Shown one piece after another: positions 45,115-56,609 of a stretch of 64,000 bases of DNA. Position numbers and translations under genes: made by a program. The notes beneath the pieces were generated by a model that saw nothing but the letters and a program-made list of their open reading frames with translations, did not search any database and was not told the DNA's origin. The stretch's first letter is position 1, and each line of letters starts with the position of its first letter. The DNA is from Piezodorus guildinii (Eukaryota; Arthropoda; Insecta; Hemiptera; Pentatomidae): NCBI GenBank assembly GCA_023052935.1, contig CM041294.1, positions 17,800,635 through 17,864,634 of the forward strand, in the 5' to 3' direction.

Positions 45115-45785
45115 TTAAATAACGAGGAATAGGACTCTAATTAAATACCGATAAGACGAAATATATGATTAGTAGCAGAAACGGTGGCGATCTTGGTGAT
45201 ATTAATGTACCGGGGCATACTTTTAAACACGTAGAGAAATTCAAGTATTTAGGTTCAATGATAACAAGAAAAAATGAAATCTAGGAAGAAATAATGTCCC
45301 GGCTAAAGGTGGGAAATGCGTGTTATTATTCAGTAGCTAAGTTACTTAGTTCGCGGCTTCTATCTAAAAACTTTAAGGTTAGAATTTATAAAACTATTAT
45401 TCTTTAAAAGATGAACAACGGCTTAAGGTTTTCTAGAATAAGGTACTGCGTAAAATATTTGGTCCGAAGAGAGATGAGGCCACTGGGGAGTTTAGAAGGT
45501 TGCATAACGCGGAATTGCGGAATTTGTATCCTGTGAATATAATTGAGTTGATAGCATCGCGGAGACTCAAATGGGCGCGTAAAGTTGTTGGTATTCGCTG
45601 AACCGATCGGTAGGCGTCCGAAAGGTAGACCAAAGCGTCGATGGGAGGATTGCATTTAGGCTGATCTCGGGGGCTTGGGCTTGACCGGCGAACATTTGAC
45701 GAGTCTGCGCAGGCGAAGTTTGGTGATATCGGCATCGAACCTTCGGGTTCGCTAAGCCTATCATTATTATTATTATTAGTAAGTA
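45115..45785 (+). pseudogene. RTE-type LINE 3' fragment, plus strand
   Basis: Read across frames: TKYMISSRNGG, FKYLGSMITRKNE, GNACYYSVAKLLSSRLLSKN, VRIYKTIIL, then a frameshift and GRRPKGRPKRRWEDCI. This is the distal region of RTE/BovB-like insect LINE polymerases. It ends in tatcattattattattatta, the typical short-repeat tail. Compared with the copy at 26.64-27.24 kb the order is the same and the direction opposite. Confidence 0.8.
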
Positions 45786-45794
45786 TCTTATCTT

Positions 45795-45860
45795 TCACCA
45801 CAATTATTAATGTTCAAATTGGGACAGATTGTAATAATACAGAATAAAAAAAAAAAATTT
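45795..45860 (+). repeat. Jockey 3'-terminal scrap
   Basis: ttcaaattgggacagattgtaa-type end followed by tacagaataaaaaaaa matches the last 60 bp of the Jockey family at 56.4 kb. Only the terminus is present. Confidence 0.7.
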
Positions 45861-45867
45861 TAAAATA

Positions 45868-45935
45868 AAAAAACTCACTTTAAGCTACTTTGGCAAATCG
45901 GACGATGCTACAGTGGGAGTCCTATTATTCAATTA
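45868..45935 (-). repeat. SINE S1 scrap
   Basis: gctactttggcaaatcgg and gatgctacagtgggagtccta match the tail-proximal body of the S1 SINEs at 34.96, 41.6 and 46.9 kb. The head is missing. Confidence 0.65.
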
Positions 45936-46154
45936 ATTATTAATTCATTAAGTCATATTATTTAATTAATTAGTCTGTATTTAACATATATGATTATAAC
46001 TTATGTTTTATGTAAGATATATATTTGGCCTTTTTCAAAAGAGGTTTATTGATTTATCTCACTTTCACACCTTACAATTTTTTATATAATACATACAATT
46101 TTTCATTCTATACATACAACCTTACGCCTTATTATTACAGCTTAATTATTAAAC
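45936..46154. other. AT-rich spacer
   Basis: No feature recognised; rich in ttaatta and tacatacaa tracts. Confidence 0.4.
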
Positions 46155-46930
46155 GATTTAGTAGTCCGACTAACTTGGAACCCACATACTAGACTTAAAC
46201 GACAAGAACTTAATCGACGATTTGGCCAATTATACAGACTACTGAACAGAAATTCTAAACTATCCATTCAAAACAAACTGCTAATATACAAGGCAGTACT
46301 GAAACATATCTGGACCTACGGACTTGAACTGTGGGGGACCGCCAAATTTTCTAACATCAAACGCATTCAATCCTTCCAATCCAAAGTCCTCAGAACCAAA
46401 ATCAATGCTTCTTATTATGTCACCAACCTTAAATTACACCGCGACCTAAATAATCCATTTATTTTAAACCTTATACCATCAAAATTCTCTAAATTCCATC
46501 AGAACCTTATCCATCTCCCTAATCCCCTAGCTCAATCCTTATCCAGCTCCACACATCCTTACCATCCCCCTAGAAGGTTGAAACGGCAGTGGCAACTAGA
46601 CCTCATGTTAACTCATGTTAAATATGTATTGGAGTTCTAGCATTGGCTAGATTCTCCACTCATGTGCTGTATGCTTGAGGATTGTATATAGGCATGAGTG
46701 GCTTTTGTATATATTTTTATATAGATTTTGTTTTGTATAATATTTTTATTGATTTTGTTTTGTATATATGTATATTGTATTATTATTATTATTATTATAT
46801 AAATTTATTGTTTTATATATATCGGGTGAATGTAGTATAAATGTTGTACTTCATCACTATTAAAAATGTCCTAAATTGGACTGATTGTAATATTACTTAA
46901 TAAAGAACTGTTTCTCAACAGAAAAAAAAG
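46155..46930 (+). pseudogene. 5'-truncated Jockey LINE, plus strand
   Basis: It starts at the NPHTRLKRQELNRRFGQLYRL position of ORF2 and continues with IYKAVLKHIWTYGLELWGT, IKRIQSFQSK, PLAQSLSSS and PPRRLKRQW, then a 3' UTR with (tat)n near 46,780 and gattgtaatattacttaataaag at the end. A short A run (46,921-46,929) is the tail. Several indels and stops are present. Same family as 6.8-11.6 kb. Confidence 0.85.
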
Positions 46931-47165
46931 TAGTTTGATTGTTTATTTATTTAACGTCACTTTGTACTACTGTGGCGATGCAACAGTGGGAGTCCTAAAT
47001 TTTTGCATATTCGTGTTTAATTAGGATAGATAACTTAAACTAGTACCTGACATCGCACTGACTCGGGACCACTTTTTTACGTTCCCACCAAAGTACAGTA
47101 CAACTGAGGTTTTTTTACCCCTGTTAAACAATTCCAGGGCCAACTGCATTCTCTTCTCTATCTCC
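46931..47165 (-). mobile_element. tRNA-derived SINE, family S1, copy 3 (head lost)
   Basis: Body matches S1 (aacgtcactttgta, gcaacagtgggagtccta, acctgacatcgcac, cgggaccac). It breaks off at tccagggccaactgca, where the tRNA-like head should begin, so the element is 5'-truncated. Confidence 0.75.
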
Positions 47166-48360
47166 ACATATAACTGAGCAACCGTGGGCGCCATTTTTAG
47201 ACTAATCGCCTGTTATCGTTGGGCAGCGAAATGACGGGCTGTTTTATTTATTCCATGTTTGGATACTATGCATTTTGAAACGAAAGTTCATAAATTTCGC
47301 GGGGTGTATTTTATTTATTTTTTTTTTTTGTCGATTAAATAGATTCAATATTGAATATAATAAACCAAAAACATGCATTTCATTCTCAAAAGACTATAGT
47401 TAGAAACTTATGAACAACTGGTTATTTTTAAATGAAAACAATTTTTTTTTATAAGCAAACAAAAAATATTTGCAGTATATACTGAAACTATAAAGGGCCA
47501 ATAATTATAACATTACAATAACATTTCGACAGCATAAACGGATTAAAATAATGAATGTTAAACTTTTTCTATTAATGAGACTTTATTTATTAAATAATAT
47601 AGATGTTTCGGGTGACATCGGAGCAGAGAACAGTGAAAATGACTGAGATCAATATGGAAATGGTGTCACTCAAGGCTTATCAGATCCGGGTGGAGGGGTA
47701 AAGTTCCCATGGGCAGGCAATATTTATATTTAGGTAGCCACACCCACCGCTTAATTTTTGAAAATGAATCACTGATGCGATATCACTCTGATAAGGGATG
47801 AAGGATTATGAAATAATAGTATACATAGCTGCATTAAAATACAATTAAAATGTGTCAAGATGATAAATTGTGCTAAAAAATATATTAAAAAAATTATACC
47901 ATAAACTTTATATATTTTAAATCGATTCTAGAAGTATTAAAGTTTGTAATAAAATGACCTAAATTAGATTTTTTAAAAGTTATTTTATTTTATATTGAGA
48001 TTGCAATTAAGATATTTCAAAATAATTAAGTCCGGGCAATTACAGTTTTTTTATTGGTGTTCGTAAAACTATAGACGGTTATTAATTTTTAAAATATGTA
48101 TCTATATTATTCACTGACTAGAACTATTCGTATTTATATTTTGTTGGCTATTACAGTCCAAAATATTTTAAATATTTTTTTTTTTTAAATATCTAAACTC
48201 GTCAAGCCGAGTGGTTGAAATAAACTATAATAATATTTATAAATAAATATATTTTATTAAGTTAACTACACGTTAGATACCTTCATTCTTCAATTCATTG
48301 ACCCATACTCAAGCATAGTAATATAAATAAGAATATAGTCAATAGACGTTGGAGTAATTT
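47166..48360. other. Noncoding stretch
   Basis: 47,580-47,780 is more complex (gatgtttcgggtgacatcgg, gatccgggtggaggggtaaag) and not repeated. The rest is AT-rich. No gene is supported. Confidence 0.4.
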
Positions 48361-48364
48361 TATC

Positions 48365-48850
48365 AATAAAACAAATCAGTCACATAATTGGAACAAAAGA
48401 AATAACTAATGCCCCCAAATTAGTCCTTTATAGAACAATTTTCCTTCCTATCTTTCTGTATGGAGCAGAGCACTGGACAAGCCCAAAGCATATAAAAGTT
48501 ATGAATAGAATGACGGATTCAGGAATGAGATTCCTGCGAAGGATAGATGATAAAACAAGAAGGTACTGCGTTAGAAACGAAGTCATCAGGGAAGAATTGA
48601 AAGAACTGCGCTGGTTTGGGCACGTGTGCAGACTCCCAGAAGAGTGAAATGGTTACGGAAGCCAAACCAATAGGAAAGAGAATGGTTGGTAGACCCAAAA
48701 CTACGTATATGCAGTACCTAGAGGGGCTCGGAAGAAAGAGAGGCAAATCAGTTGCCCAAATTAAAAATATGGCCATTCAAAAGGATGAGTGGAAGCGATG
48801 GACTGAGGCTGGTGCTCCACGCTGAAAGGCATTAAGGAGCTTGTAGAAGA
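48365..48850 (+). pseudogene. LINE C-terminal remnant (RWFGHVCRLPE type)
   Basis: Plus-strand frames give KLVLYRTIFLPIFLYGAEHWT, MRFLRRIDDKTRRYCVRNE and LRWFGHVCRLPEE, then after a frame change TEAKPIGKRMVGRPKTTYMQ and EWKRWTEAGAPR. This series is the usual end of a LINE polymerase with RTE-like C-terminus. Tail gaagaagaagatgaa at 48,846-48,860. One stop and one frameshift in 480 bp. Confidence 0.75.
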
Positions 48851-48854
48851 AGAA

Positions 48855-48985
48855 GATGAATGAGTGTGTTTGTAAAAAAATAAGGAACATTGAGGATTTT
48901 ACGAAGGATTTTGGATTGTAGGGATTGGATACGAGAAGAATTCGATGGTTTAGTAGAGCTCCATAGCTCCACTCCGGAACAAAAA
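48855..48985 (-). repeat. Jockey family B scrap, minus strand
   Basis: gaatgagtgtgtttgtaa, ggaacattgaggatttta and ggattgtagggattggat match the family B copy at 14,040-14,170 almost base for base. The remaining family B sequence is absent. Confidence 0.7.
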
Positions 48986-49143
48986 ATGAAGAGGCTAAAT
49001 ATTCTAACATAGGAAAGGCACGGTATACTTATAGGTTGATAAATAATTGATTTTTTGAAGGAAGTTAAGGATTGAGATGTTCGAATAAACTTTGGTAAGG
49101 AATTTCAGAATAAAGATGCACAAATGACAAAGGATGTTTTAAA
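48986..49143. other. Unclassified target of the I-type LINE
   Basis: aaggaatttcagaataaagatgc resembles a stretch near 12,085-12,120, suggesting an unclassified dispersed repeat. The sequence resumes at 51,597 after the LINE insertion. Confidence 0.35.
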
Positions 49144-49156
49144 GGGATTGATTATA

Positions 49157-51467
49157 AGATACACGCTAGTATGGTAACCAGCCTCTCAGCTAAGGACAAA
49201 ATTGCACTCCTTCATATTTTTAATAAGCTCTTTCTAGGAGAGCAATTTCCACTATCATGGAAAGATGCTATCCTGATCCCGATTCACAAGAAAAATAAAC
49301 CCCCCGATATTGCTTCTAGTTACAGACCCATCTCTTTGACTAGCATTCCATGTAAAATTTACGAAAGGCTAATAGCCAATCGATTGCAGTGGTACCTAGA
49401 AACCGAAAATATGCTACCAGCCTGGCAGAGTGGATTCCGTAAAGGACGAAGCACTCAAGACAATCTTGTATTCCTCTCCTCGGAGGTACTTGCAGCATTT
49501 GGAGAGCGCGAACGAGTGTTAGCTGTATTGCTTGACGTTGAAAAAGCCTTCGATCGAGTTTGGAGATGGCTCATCATCTCCTCTCTACAGAAGTTTGGTA
49601 TTCATGGTCCTATTCTTTCCTTTATTCGGCATTACCTGCGAGACCGGTCGTTCAGAGTGCGTTGCGGAAATACAATGTCATCTCGTTTTGTTCAAGAGAA
49701 TGGTGTTCCCCAAGGAGGTGTCCTTAGTCCTATTCTCTTTTGTTTAGCTTTCAATGGCGTTCTAGGTAATATTCACCCACCAGTCCAGGCACTGCTATTT
49801 GCGGATGACCTATTGCTTTGTGTTCGAGGCAAACAAATTACTGAACTCACCAAATCGATGCAGTCTGCGCTCCATACTGTGGAGAACTGGTGTTCAAACA
49901 ACGGTTTTAAAATTTCCTCAGCCAAATCTACAGCAATCATCTTCGCAAAACGGGCAGCAAACATCTCTCAACCTTTATCTCTTTTAATAGACGGGCAAAG
50001 GATAAATGTAGTAGAAAAGGTCAAGTACCTGGGGGTTACGTTTGACAGTCGCCTATCCTGGGGCCCGCACATCCGTGAGGTCAAAGCCTCTTGTGTACGA
50101 GCACTCAACTTACTTCGGATGGTCACAAACACGGCTTGGGGGGAGACCGTATGGCTATGCTAAGATTATTTAGAGTGGTTCTACGGAATAGGGTCGAATA
50201 CGGAGCATGTGCATACGGATCTGCCGATCCGACTCGTCTAAATGCGCTTAGAGTGATCGTTACTACGGGGCTGAGGACAGCCATCGGCGCGTTTCGTTCT
50301 AGCCCCATTATCAGTCTCTTCGGCGAAGCCGGGGAGTTGCCATCACATTATCGCCGACAACAAATGGAGGTTAAATACTTCCTTAAAGTTCTCGCCAACC
50401 CTCATCACCCACTAAAACCTCAATTTCTTCTTTCTTTGCGGGAACGGCCGCTGATGCCTACTCTTCCCTCTCGGGTCCACGACGCGATTCTGCCTTTCCG
50501 CCAGAGTTTGGAGCAGCTATACCCCATCGGGCCGTCCCCTATACCTCCCTGGTCCGTCCCTTCTATCCATTGTCAACTGTCTCTCACACGACTTCCAAAA
50601 CTCACGACTCCACCAAAAGTATACCAGCAAGAATTTTTAGAGCTTATCCAAAGGTACCATAATGCTAATGTTTATTACACAGACGGCTCTCGGGGAGAAC
50701 TAGGCGCTGGAGCTGCAGTTGTGAGTGAGGCCCAAGTTAACATGTTTGCCCTCCCTTCTATATCGAGTAGCTATACCGCCGAAGTAACTGCCATCCTCCA
50801 GTCCCTCCTTCTTCGCCAGCAATCTTCCTCTCAAGTAATCATATGCACCGATTCCCTCTCCACTATCTCCTCTATCCGTAACATATATTCCTCTGACTAC
50901 CTCATCCAAAGAATTCATACCACACTTGCATCCTTTTCCTCCCGGGTCAACATTGTTTTCTTCTGGGTTCCAGGACATTGTGGGATCTTGGGGAACGATC
51001 GGGCTGATTTAGCGGCACGTCATGCGGTTTCCGAGGGTCTTGAACTTCAAGGTGTGAGCCTGCCTGACCTTGTCACTTCAATTCGATCTAGCATATTGGG
51101 TTGCTGGCAGCGGGAGTGGGCGGTCCTCGGGAACAATAACCTTCGCCTTATTCGGCCCCGCGTTGGCCCTTGGGGGTCCTCCTGCCGGCCGTCTCGACGC
51201 GAAGAGGTTGTGCTCGCGCGACTTCGTATAGGACACTCTAGGTTGACCCACGGTTATCTCATGGCCCGTGGACATCCGCCTCTCTGTCGATCATGTCAGG
51301 TTCCTCTCTCAATACTCCACATCCTCACAGAATGCCGACAATATACCGCTTCACGTATTCTTTTCAACCTCCCCACCGATCTGTCGCTTCTTCTCTCTGA
51401 TTCCTCTCCTCATATAACTAACATCTTTCGCTTCCTAAAGTCAAACCATCTTTACTCTCAGATCTAA
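49157..51467 (+). pseudogene. I-clade ORF2 fragment: reverse transcriptase and RNase H
   Basis: The frame is open from the truncation point (IHASMVTSLSAKDKIALLH). Reverse transcriptase motifs are DAILIPIHKKNKPPD, SSYRPISLTSIPCK, GFRKGRSTQDNL, LLDVEKAFDRVW, NGVPQGGVLSPILF and the catalytic FADDLLL near 49,800. A one-base loss in the G run at 50,138-50,143 shifts the frame; the second part runs 50,091-51,467. RNase H follows with YYTDGSRGELGAGA, YTAEVTAIL, CTDSLSTI and PGHCGILGNDRADLAA, supplying the D-E-D-D residues. The end has RLRIGHSRLTHG and CRSCQVPLSILHILTEC. RNase H plus this tail is typical of the I superfamily. Confidence 0.93.
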
Positions 51468-51552
51468 ACAATACTCTCACTCTACTCCTATAATCATGTA
51501 ACCTGTGTCTAACGGTGTAAAGGCGAACATGACCCTGGTAGTTGTCGCCTCG

Positions 51553-51596
<44 letters not shown>
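49157..51596 (+). mobile_element. 5'-truncated I-clade LINE with poly-A and 13-bp TSD
   Basis: gggattgattata is duplicated exactly at 49,144-49,156 and 51,597-51,609. The element ends in 44 A (51,553-51,596). It contains the reverse transcriptase and RNase H parts of ORF2 but no endonuclease, so reverse transcription stopped early during insertion. One frameshift in 2.3 kb of coding sequence and the long pure poly-A indicate a young insertion. Confidence 0.95.
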
Positions 51597-51599
<3 letters not shown>

Positions 51600-51609
51600 A
51601 TTGATTATA

Positions 51610-51775
51610 TGAGAGGGGATCTCCTGTTGATAGAGCGGACAGAGGAGAGTTGGGTAAACATTTAAAAATGCAAAGTTCCAAAGAAGTATTGCACTCGGAA
51701 TTTTAGTTGAAGCCATTTTTAGAGCCACCAGTTTTCGAGCTAAACTTACCATATACACAGAGAGAGACCATAATT
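51610..51775. other. Continuation of LINE target sequence
   Basis: It follows the TSD directly and should join 48,986-49,143 in the empty site. No gene is seen. Confidence 0.35.
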
Positions 51776-51779
51776 GGGC

Positions 51780-51895
51780 TCAAGGGACATTAATACGTGT
51801 ATTTCAGTTTAAAACTGGAATTCGAAAAATTTCGTAAAACTTTTCCTTACTGTATATTTTATATACTAAAAATACTGTAAGTGAAAGAAAAAATA
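51780..51895 (+). repeat. Family A tail scrap
   Basis: gtatttcagtttaaaactgg, cgtaaaacttttccttac and actgtaagtgaaagaaaa match the terminal 110 bp of family A in plus orientation. Confidence 0.6.
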
Positions 51896-51907
51896 TTTAT
51901 TTTAATA

Positions 51908-52538
51908 TTGGGTTGTGTCACATGAAATGTCCGTTTTCAAGGTAAAGTATTTTTATTAAAAATACGATATGAAAACAAGATAATTTTATTCAAAGTATTT
52001 ACCTTCTTTTTCTATACATTTTTCCCAACATGACACCAACTTTTTTCTCCCTGAACTAAACAACTCTGAGCTTTGAAGTGAAACAAAATCTGAAAACGCA
52101 CTTTTCACTTGATCATCATTTTCAAAAAGTTTTCTTTTGACGACCTTGTCTAAATTCCTTAACAGGTGGTAATCTGTTGGAGACAAGTCGGGAGAATATG
52201 GTGGGTGCGGAAGAACTTCGTAGCCCAGTTCTTTCAATTTTAACACCCCCTTCCCCAAACGCCTTGCAAATATTTCTAGCGGCCTCAGCTGCTGAATGGC
52301 CGAGTTTAAACTCTTAAAAAATATTACTCGAAAATCGCGTGTTTCCATGTTCATATTTGGAGGTATACTAAAATGTGGGTAATTGATTGAGAAGCTAATA
52401 TTTATAATACATAGGTAGAGGATTAGCAACTGTTTCCTTTAATTATGTAAACATTCGGAAGAAAACAACAGAGAGCTGCAAAATCCTTAATGTATTTCAG
52501 AAACTATAAAAACGGACATTTCATGTGAAACAACCCAA
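51908..52538 (-). mobile_element. Internally deleted mariner, 631 bp
   Basis: Terminal inverted repeats of about 28 bp (ttgggttgtgtcacatgaaa ... ttcatgtgaaacaaccca) bound the element. TA precedes it at 51,906-51,907; the right flank is TG, a probable mutation of TA. The interior keeps only the first codons and the last third of the transposase. Confidence 0.92.
52010..52360 (-). pseudogene. mariner transposase, large internal deletion
   Basis: From about 52,349: METRDFRVIFFKSLNSA, with one deletion relative to LYEFKLGHSAAEAA, then NICARRLGKGV-like codons joined directly to LKLKELGYEVLPHPPYSPD and the C-terminus CIEKEGKYFE. The whole second DNA-binding part and two catalytic Asp are lost. The deletion differs from the 28.95-kb copy, so the two arose independently. 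Confidence 0.88.
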
Positions 52539-53330
52539 TGTAATAAACAATTAATATTCATATTTTGAATAAATGCTTTAAGTACAAATCGACTTTTCGA
52601 AAATTCGATTTTAAATTATTTTTAAGAATATCTTGGTTAATGGTAGAATTTTACGTTTTTACCATTTTGAACATTAGCAGCGTCATTATTATCTTATCTA
52701 CCTGGCGAGAATACCCTTTCGCCTAAGGCTTTGTAGTGTAGCCTTTAACCACCCATTTTCGACGGCAATATCGGCAATTTGGTCCTATTAAACGATCCTA
52801 TTACTTTAACACTCTGCTTCAATAAGTTTGGCATTTGATACGGGGACATTAAGTAGATAGCTTCATAAACGGGGAGGCATCTTCAGTGATAAGAAAAATC
52901 TCATTATGATTATGATATTGGAATATAAACGATGATTTTATGGCCATTTTCGATTCCAAATGGGAAAAATAGATAGTAGTGATTCTTGTGATTTCTTATT
53001 AAGCCACTATCGAGAATCGAATTGACAATATTCCATTACACAAAATAGATTCGTAATTGCTCATATATACTTTTAAATGAACATTGGAAAAATATGAAGT
53101 ACCCAGTTATCTTTTGGATAATATACTGAATTTTATACGAAATTTAATACGGGGTCTTAAGTTCTAAGAGTAACATAAAACATAATTGCGATAAGTAAGG
53201 AGGTATTAAATTTTAGAGTGGTGCAATTCTCGTAAATGAAGTCATTCGATTTTAAATAGATCAGAATGTTTCATGACATGATATATTATGAAGATGCTGT
53301 CTAAGTATGCTTTCTATGCTTTATATTATT
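52539..53330. other. Noncoding stretch
   Basis: 52,670-52,890 is of higher complexity (ctggcgagaataccctttcg, ttttcgacggcaatatcgg) and unique in the window. The rest is AT-rich. No gene is supported. Confidence 0.4.
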
Positions 53331-53334
53331 TTTT

Positions 53335-53832
53335 ACTTTCACTTACCTATTTATGAAATACATGATAAAGGAAAGTATTGCGATCGTGAAAATTCCCGAT
53401 CATGAGTTTTCACAGGAAATACACATTTTAAGTTCTCTTGAGTCCAAACAACCAAGTCACGCGAGACGCCTGTGTGTCCATGTGTGTGGAAAGTCTAGTA
53501 AAAAAACGAAAATTCTTACAACATCTATGTTTTCTTTGATGTTACAGAAACTTTTTCTTCTAAATCGCCAAACCAGAATAGCCACTTTAGATTTTTTTTT
53601 TTATCTTTAAAAAACAAAAAAGCTGTAAAATGTGATGCAAAAAGATGAAAATGGCATGAACTTAAGTTGTTATTGTAATTAATAATTTATATTGTTATAT
53701 AATTTAATCTGAAACGTATATTTCTTACGAAACTGAATATAATTTCTTTACCTTTTAATAACTCTATATTTAATTTATAGTTCTTAATATGATTTTTCCA
53801 ACTATAGTAAAGTGAAAGTCGTGCCTACACTA
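53335..53832 (-). repeat. Family A copy, minus, internally deleted
   Basis: The tail terminus (tactttcacttacctattt, gcgatcgtgaaaattc) is at 53,335-53,400 and the head terminus (gtaaagtgaaagtcgtgcc) at 53,808-53,826. The middle is shortened and diverged. Confidence 0.6.
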
Positions 53833-53858
53833 GACTTTTTAATTAAATGTTTTTTTTT

Positions 53859-54466
53859 ATAAGAAGCGCTAACTAATTTTAATTTATTAACAAACATTCT
53901 ATGTAAAATAAATAAAATAAAGCTTTGTAATGATTTATCGTAATTATCCTTACTTAAAATGTCCGACAAATCGAAAATACAGTACATTTTTGAAAAAAAA
54001 AAAAAAAAAAAAAACTTTACCACTACTACCCATGAAGATTTTTGGGCTCAGTACATATAGAGATTCGTACTGTTTCTAGGCAAACGGCAGAGCAATGAGG
54101 TGATTAGGCCTTAATCACGATCAGCCGCCAGGTTTTTCCCCATTTTTGGGTACACACTTTATTGAGACTGGGTCTGCCCCAGGAGGGTCTCTGTACCCCA
54201 GGATCGCCCCCCGGCCGAATAACAGAATAAATAATATTCCGCCTCAGCCGGGATTCGAACACAGGACCCGGAGCATAGTAAACTAGCCTCCTACCACTAG
54301 ACCACGCCGGTCCCTTTTTATATTTTTTATAAGAAGCGGTAATTAATTTTAATTTATTAACAAACATTCTATGTCAAATAAATAAAATGAAGCTTTGTAA
54401 TGATTTATCGTAATTATCCTTACTTTAAATGTCCGACAAATTTAAAATACAGTACATTTTTGAAAG
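53859..54466. repeat. About 145-bp direct repeat flanking a SINE
   Basis: 53,859-53,999 and 54,327-54,466 share tataagaagcg, taattttaatttattaacaa, ttgtaatgatttatcgtaat and tacagtacatttttgaaa, at well over 90% identity. Between them lie a poly-A run (53,992-54,014) and the S2 SINE. Confidence 0.85.
54110..54316 (-). mobile_element. tRNA-derived SINE, family S2
   Basis: On the minus strand the head is gggaccggcgtggtctagtgg, with A-box tggtctagtgg, followed by a perfect B-box gttcgaatccc near 54,250. The acceptor halves ggaccgg/ccggct pair partly. The body contains aggatcgccccccggccg and ggagggtctctgtacccc in plus orientation. It differs from S1 and S3 in every part. Confidence 0.85.
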
Positions 54467-55147
54467 ACGAAGAGAAGAAAAAAATACATGAGCATTATGT
54501 TATGTAGATAATCGAAATCATGAAGATGCTATTTTGAACATTTGACATTTGTTCGGACTCTGAAAGCCTGTCATGATCCATTTGTATGTACATATGTTTT
54601 ACATCCATACATACATAATGAATGTTCGCACACTTCGGGGCTGAATTTAGTTAAATTTTCTACTTGTCTTCAGAAAATAATCAAGAACAAATATATTTAG
54701 TATAACGCCTTTTTTCTCCTCTAAACGAAATATGTAAATTATTTTTTATATAAAATACTGGTAAATCATCGCTAATTTACCTTAATTAAACGATATAGTA
54801 ATATGGGAATCCTACAGATACAGATGTAATAATGTAATTAAACAATTTACTGTTATTTAAAAAAAATATTAAAATAAAATAACCATATTAAATACAATAC
54901 ACAATATATGTACCATAGTTATTGTCATTTAATTTTTTCTCAGTTCTTTATATTATTTATTAAACTTAACCTGCTATTGTATATTTTACACAGCTCCATT
55001 TTAAGATAAATCAAGGATTCTGCATAAACTAGATCGTGTTGTAGCATGAAGCTTGGTCGACATATTCTTGTGTGGAATTTACATTATTTAAATTCTTATT
55101 TCTGGCATTTTATTTAGTTTGTGTAGGAACTTAGGATGTTTGATGTT
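54467..55147. other. AT-rich DNA without a recognised gene
   Basis: No motif or repeat boundary is visible; short frames only. Confidence 0.4.
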
Positions 55148-56592
55148 TACTTTCACTTACCTATGCATAAAATAAATAGTAAGGGAATATATTGCGATCG
55201 AAAACCATTTCGAATATCAGGTTACAACAGAAATACGGGCTTAAGTCCAAATAACCATGTCTCTGTGTGTGTGTTTGTGTAGGGTAAGTCCTGCACAAAA
55301 GTGAAAAGTCTTACGAAACTAAAATTTCATAATTTCTACAAATATACGTCCGAGATGTTACAGCATCTTTTTCATCAAAATCTGCGAACCAGAAGAGCCA
55401 CTTTATATCAACCATTTTGCGCCTTTTTACAGTTTTCTTACAAACGACTGTAACGATTTTGATTAAACTCTCTATATCCATGAAACATTAAATAGGCTTC
55501 AATATCATATAGGTTTTATTCTGATTTAAAAAGTCTGACAGGGCTTTAATGCTGATACACGTTTCGATTAAAACTTAATTTAATTCTTTATAATTCCTCA
55601 GCTCTTGAATGCAAAGAGTATTGTTCTGGTGCGTTTCTGGACATTGCGCAAGCTTTTGACCGGGTATGGCACACTGGATTACTCTTCAAGCTGAAAACCC
55701 ATTTACCCCAGTCTCTATACCTCATTCTCCGATCCTACGTTACAAACCGTTCCTTCCGAGTTCGCTGTGGTGTAGAATTTTCTTACCTTTATCCCAAAAG
55801 ATTGACTTGGAACCCACATACAAGACTTAAAAGACAAAAACTCAACCGACGATTCGGACAGTTATACCGACTACTCAACAGAAAATCTGAACTTACAGTT
55901 GACAACAAATTATTAATCTATAAGACAATACTGAAGCCCATCTGGACCTACGGACTTGAACTGTGGGGAACAGCTAAACGTACTGACATCAAACGCATTC
56001 AATCCTTTCAATCCAAAGTCCTCCGTACAATAGTAAATGCTCCTTATTATGTCTCCAACTATACCTTGCACCACGACCATAATGTTCCATTTATTCAGAC
56101 CTAATTCCATCCAAATTTTCCAAATTCCACCAGAAACTCATTCATCATCCTAATCCTCTGGCTCAATCCCTATCGAGCTCCACTCATCCATACAACCCAC
56201 CTAGAAGGTTGAAACGGCAGTGGCCTCGCGACCTTTTGTAAATATATTAGAGTTCTAGCACTGGCTAGATTCTCCACTCAATGTGATGTATGTCTGAGTG
56301 TGTGTATGTGTATATAGGTATAAGCGATTTGTTGACTTTATTGTATTGATTCATTATTGTGTATATATTTATTGTAATTTTATGCCGTGTAAATATTGTA
56401 TGAATGTAGTATGTATGATATCTTTCAGCACTACTATTGATGTCCAAATTGGGACAGATTGTAATTTTACTCAATAAAAATTGTTGTTAAATTCTTTAAA
56501 ATATTTTTTTAGAATATATTTATTTAAAAATTCTTAAATTGATTTTATCAATGGACGTAAGTAAGAGTCGTGTTTCGCGCGCACCAATTTTT
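55148..56592 (-). repeat. Family A copy, minus, split by a Jockey insertion
   Basis: The tail end (tactttcacttacctatgc, gcgatcg) is at 55,148-55,205 and the head end (ggacgtaagtaagagtcgtg) near 56,552-56,575. The Jockey at 55,591-56,489 interrupts it. The tail part keeps gtgtgtgtttgtgta and catatataggttttattctga blocks. Confidence 0.7.
55591..56489 (+). mobile_element. Jockey LINE fragment with 9-bp TSD and internal deletion
   Basis: aattcttta is duplicated at 55,582-55,590 and 56,490-56,498. ORF2 codons begin CSGAFLDIAQAFDRVWH and pass NRSFRVRCGVEFS, then jump without frame loss of sense to RLTWNPHTRLKRQ near 55,800. About 110 codons holding the GVPQG and FADD motifs are missing. The rest reads LELWGTAKRTDIKRIQSFQS and RTIVNAPYYVSN, followed by a frame break near 56,100. 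The 3' end is ctcaataaaaattgttgtt. Confidence 0.9.
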
Positions 56593-56609
56593 TTTATAGT
56601 TTGTTTTTT

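Noticed and set aside
54240..54316. Functional tRNA gene on the minus strand
   Set aside because: Good boxes, but the acceptor stem is imperfect and the sequence continues into a SINE body.
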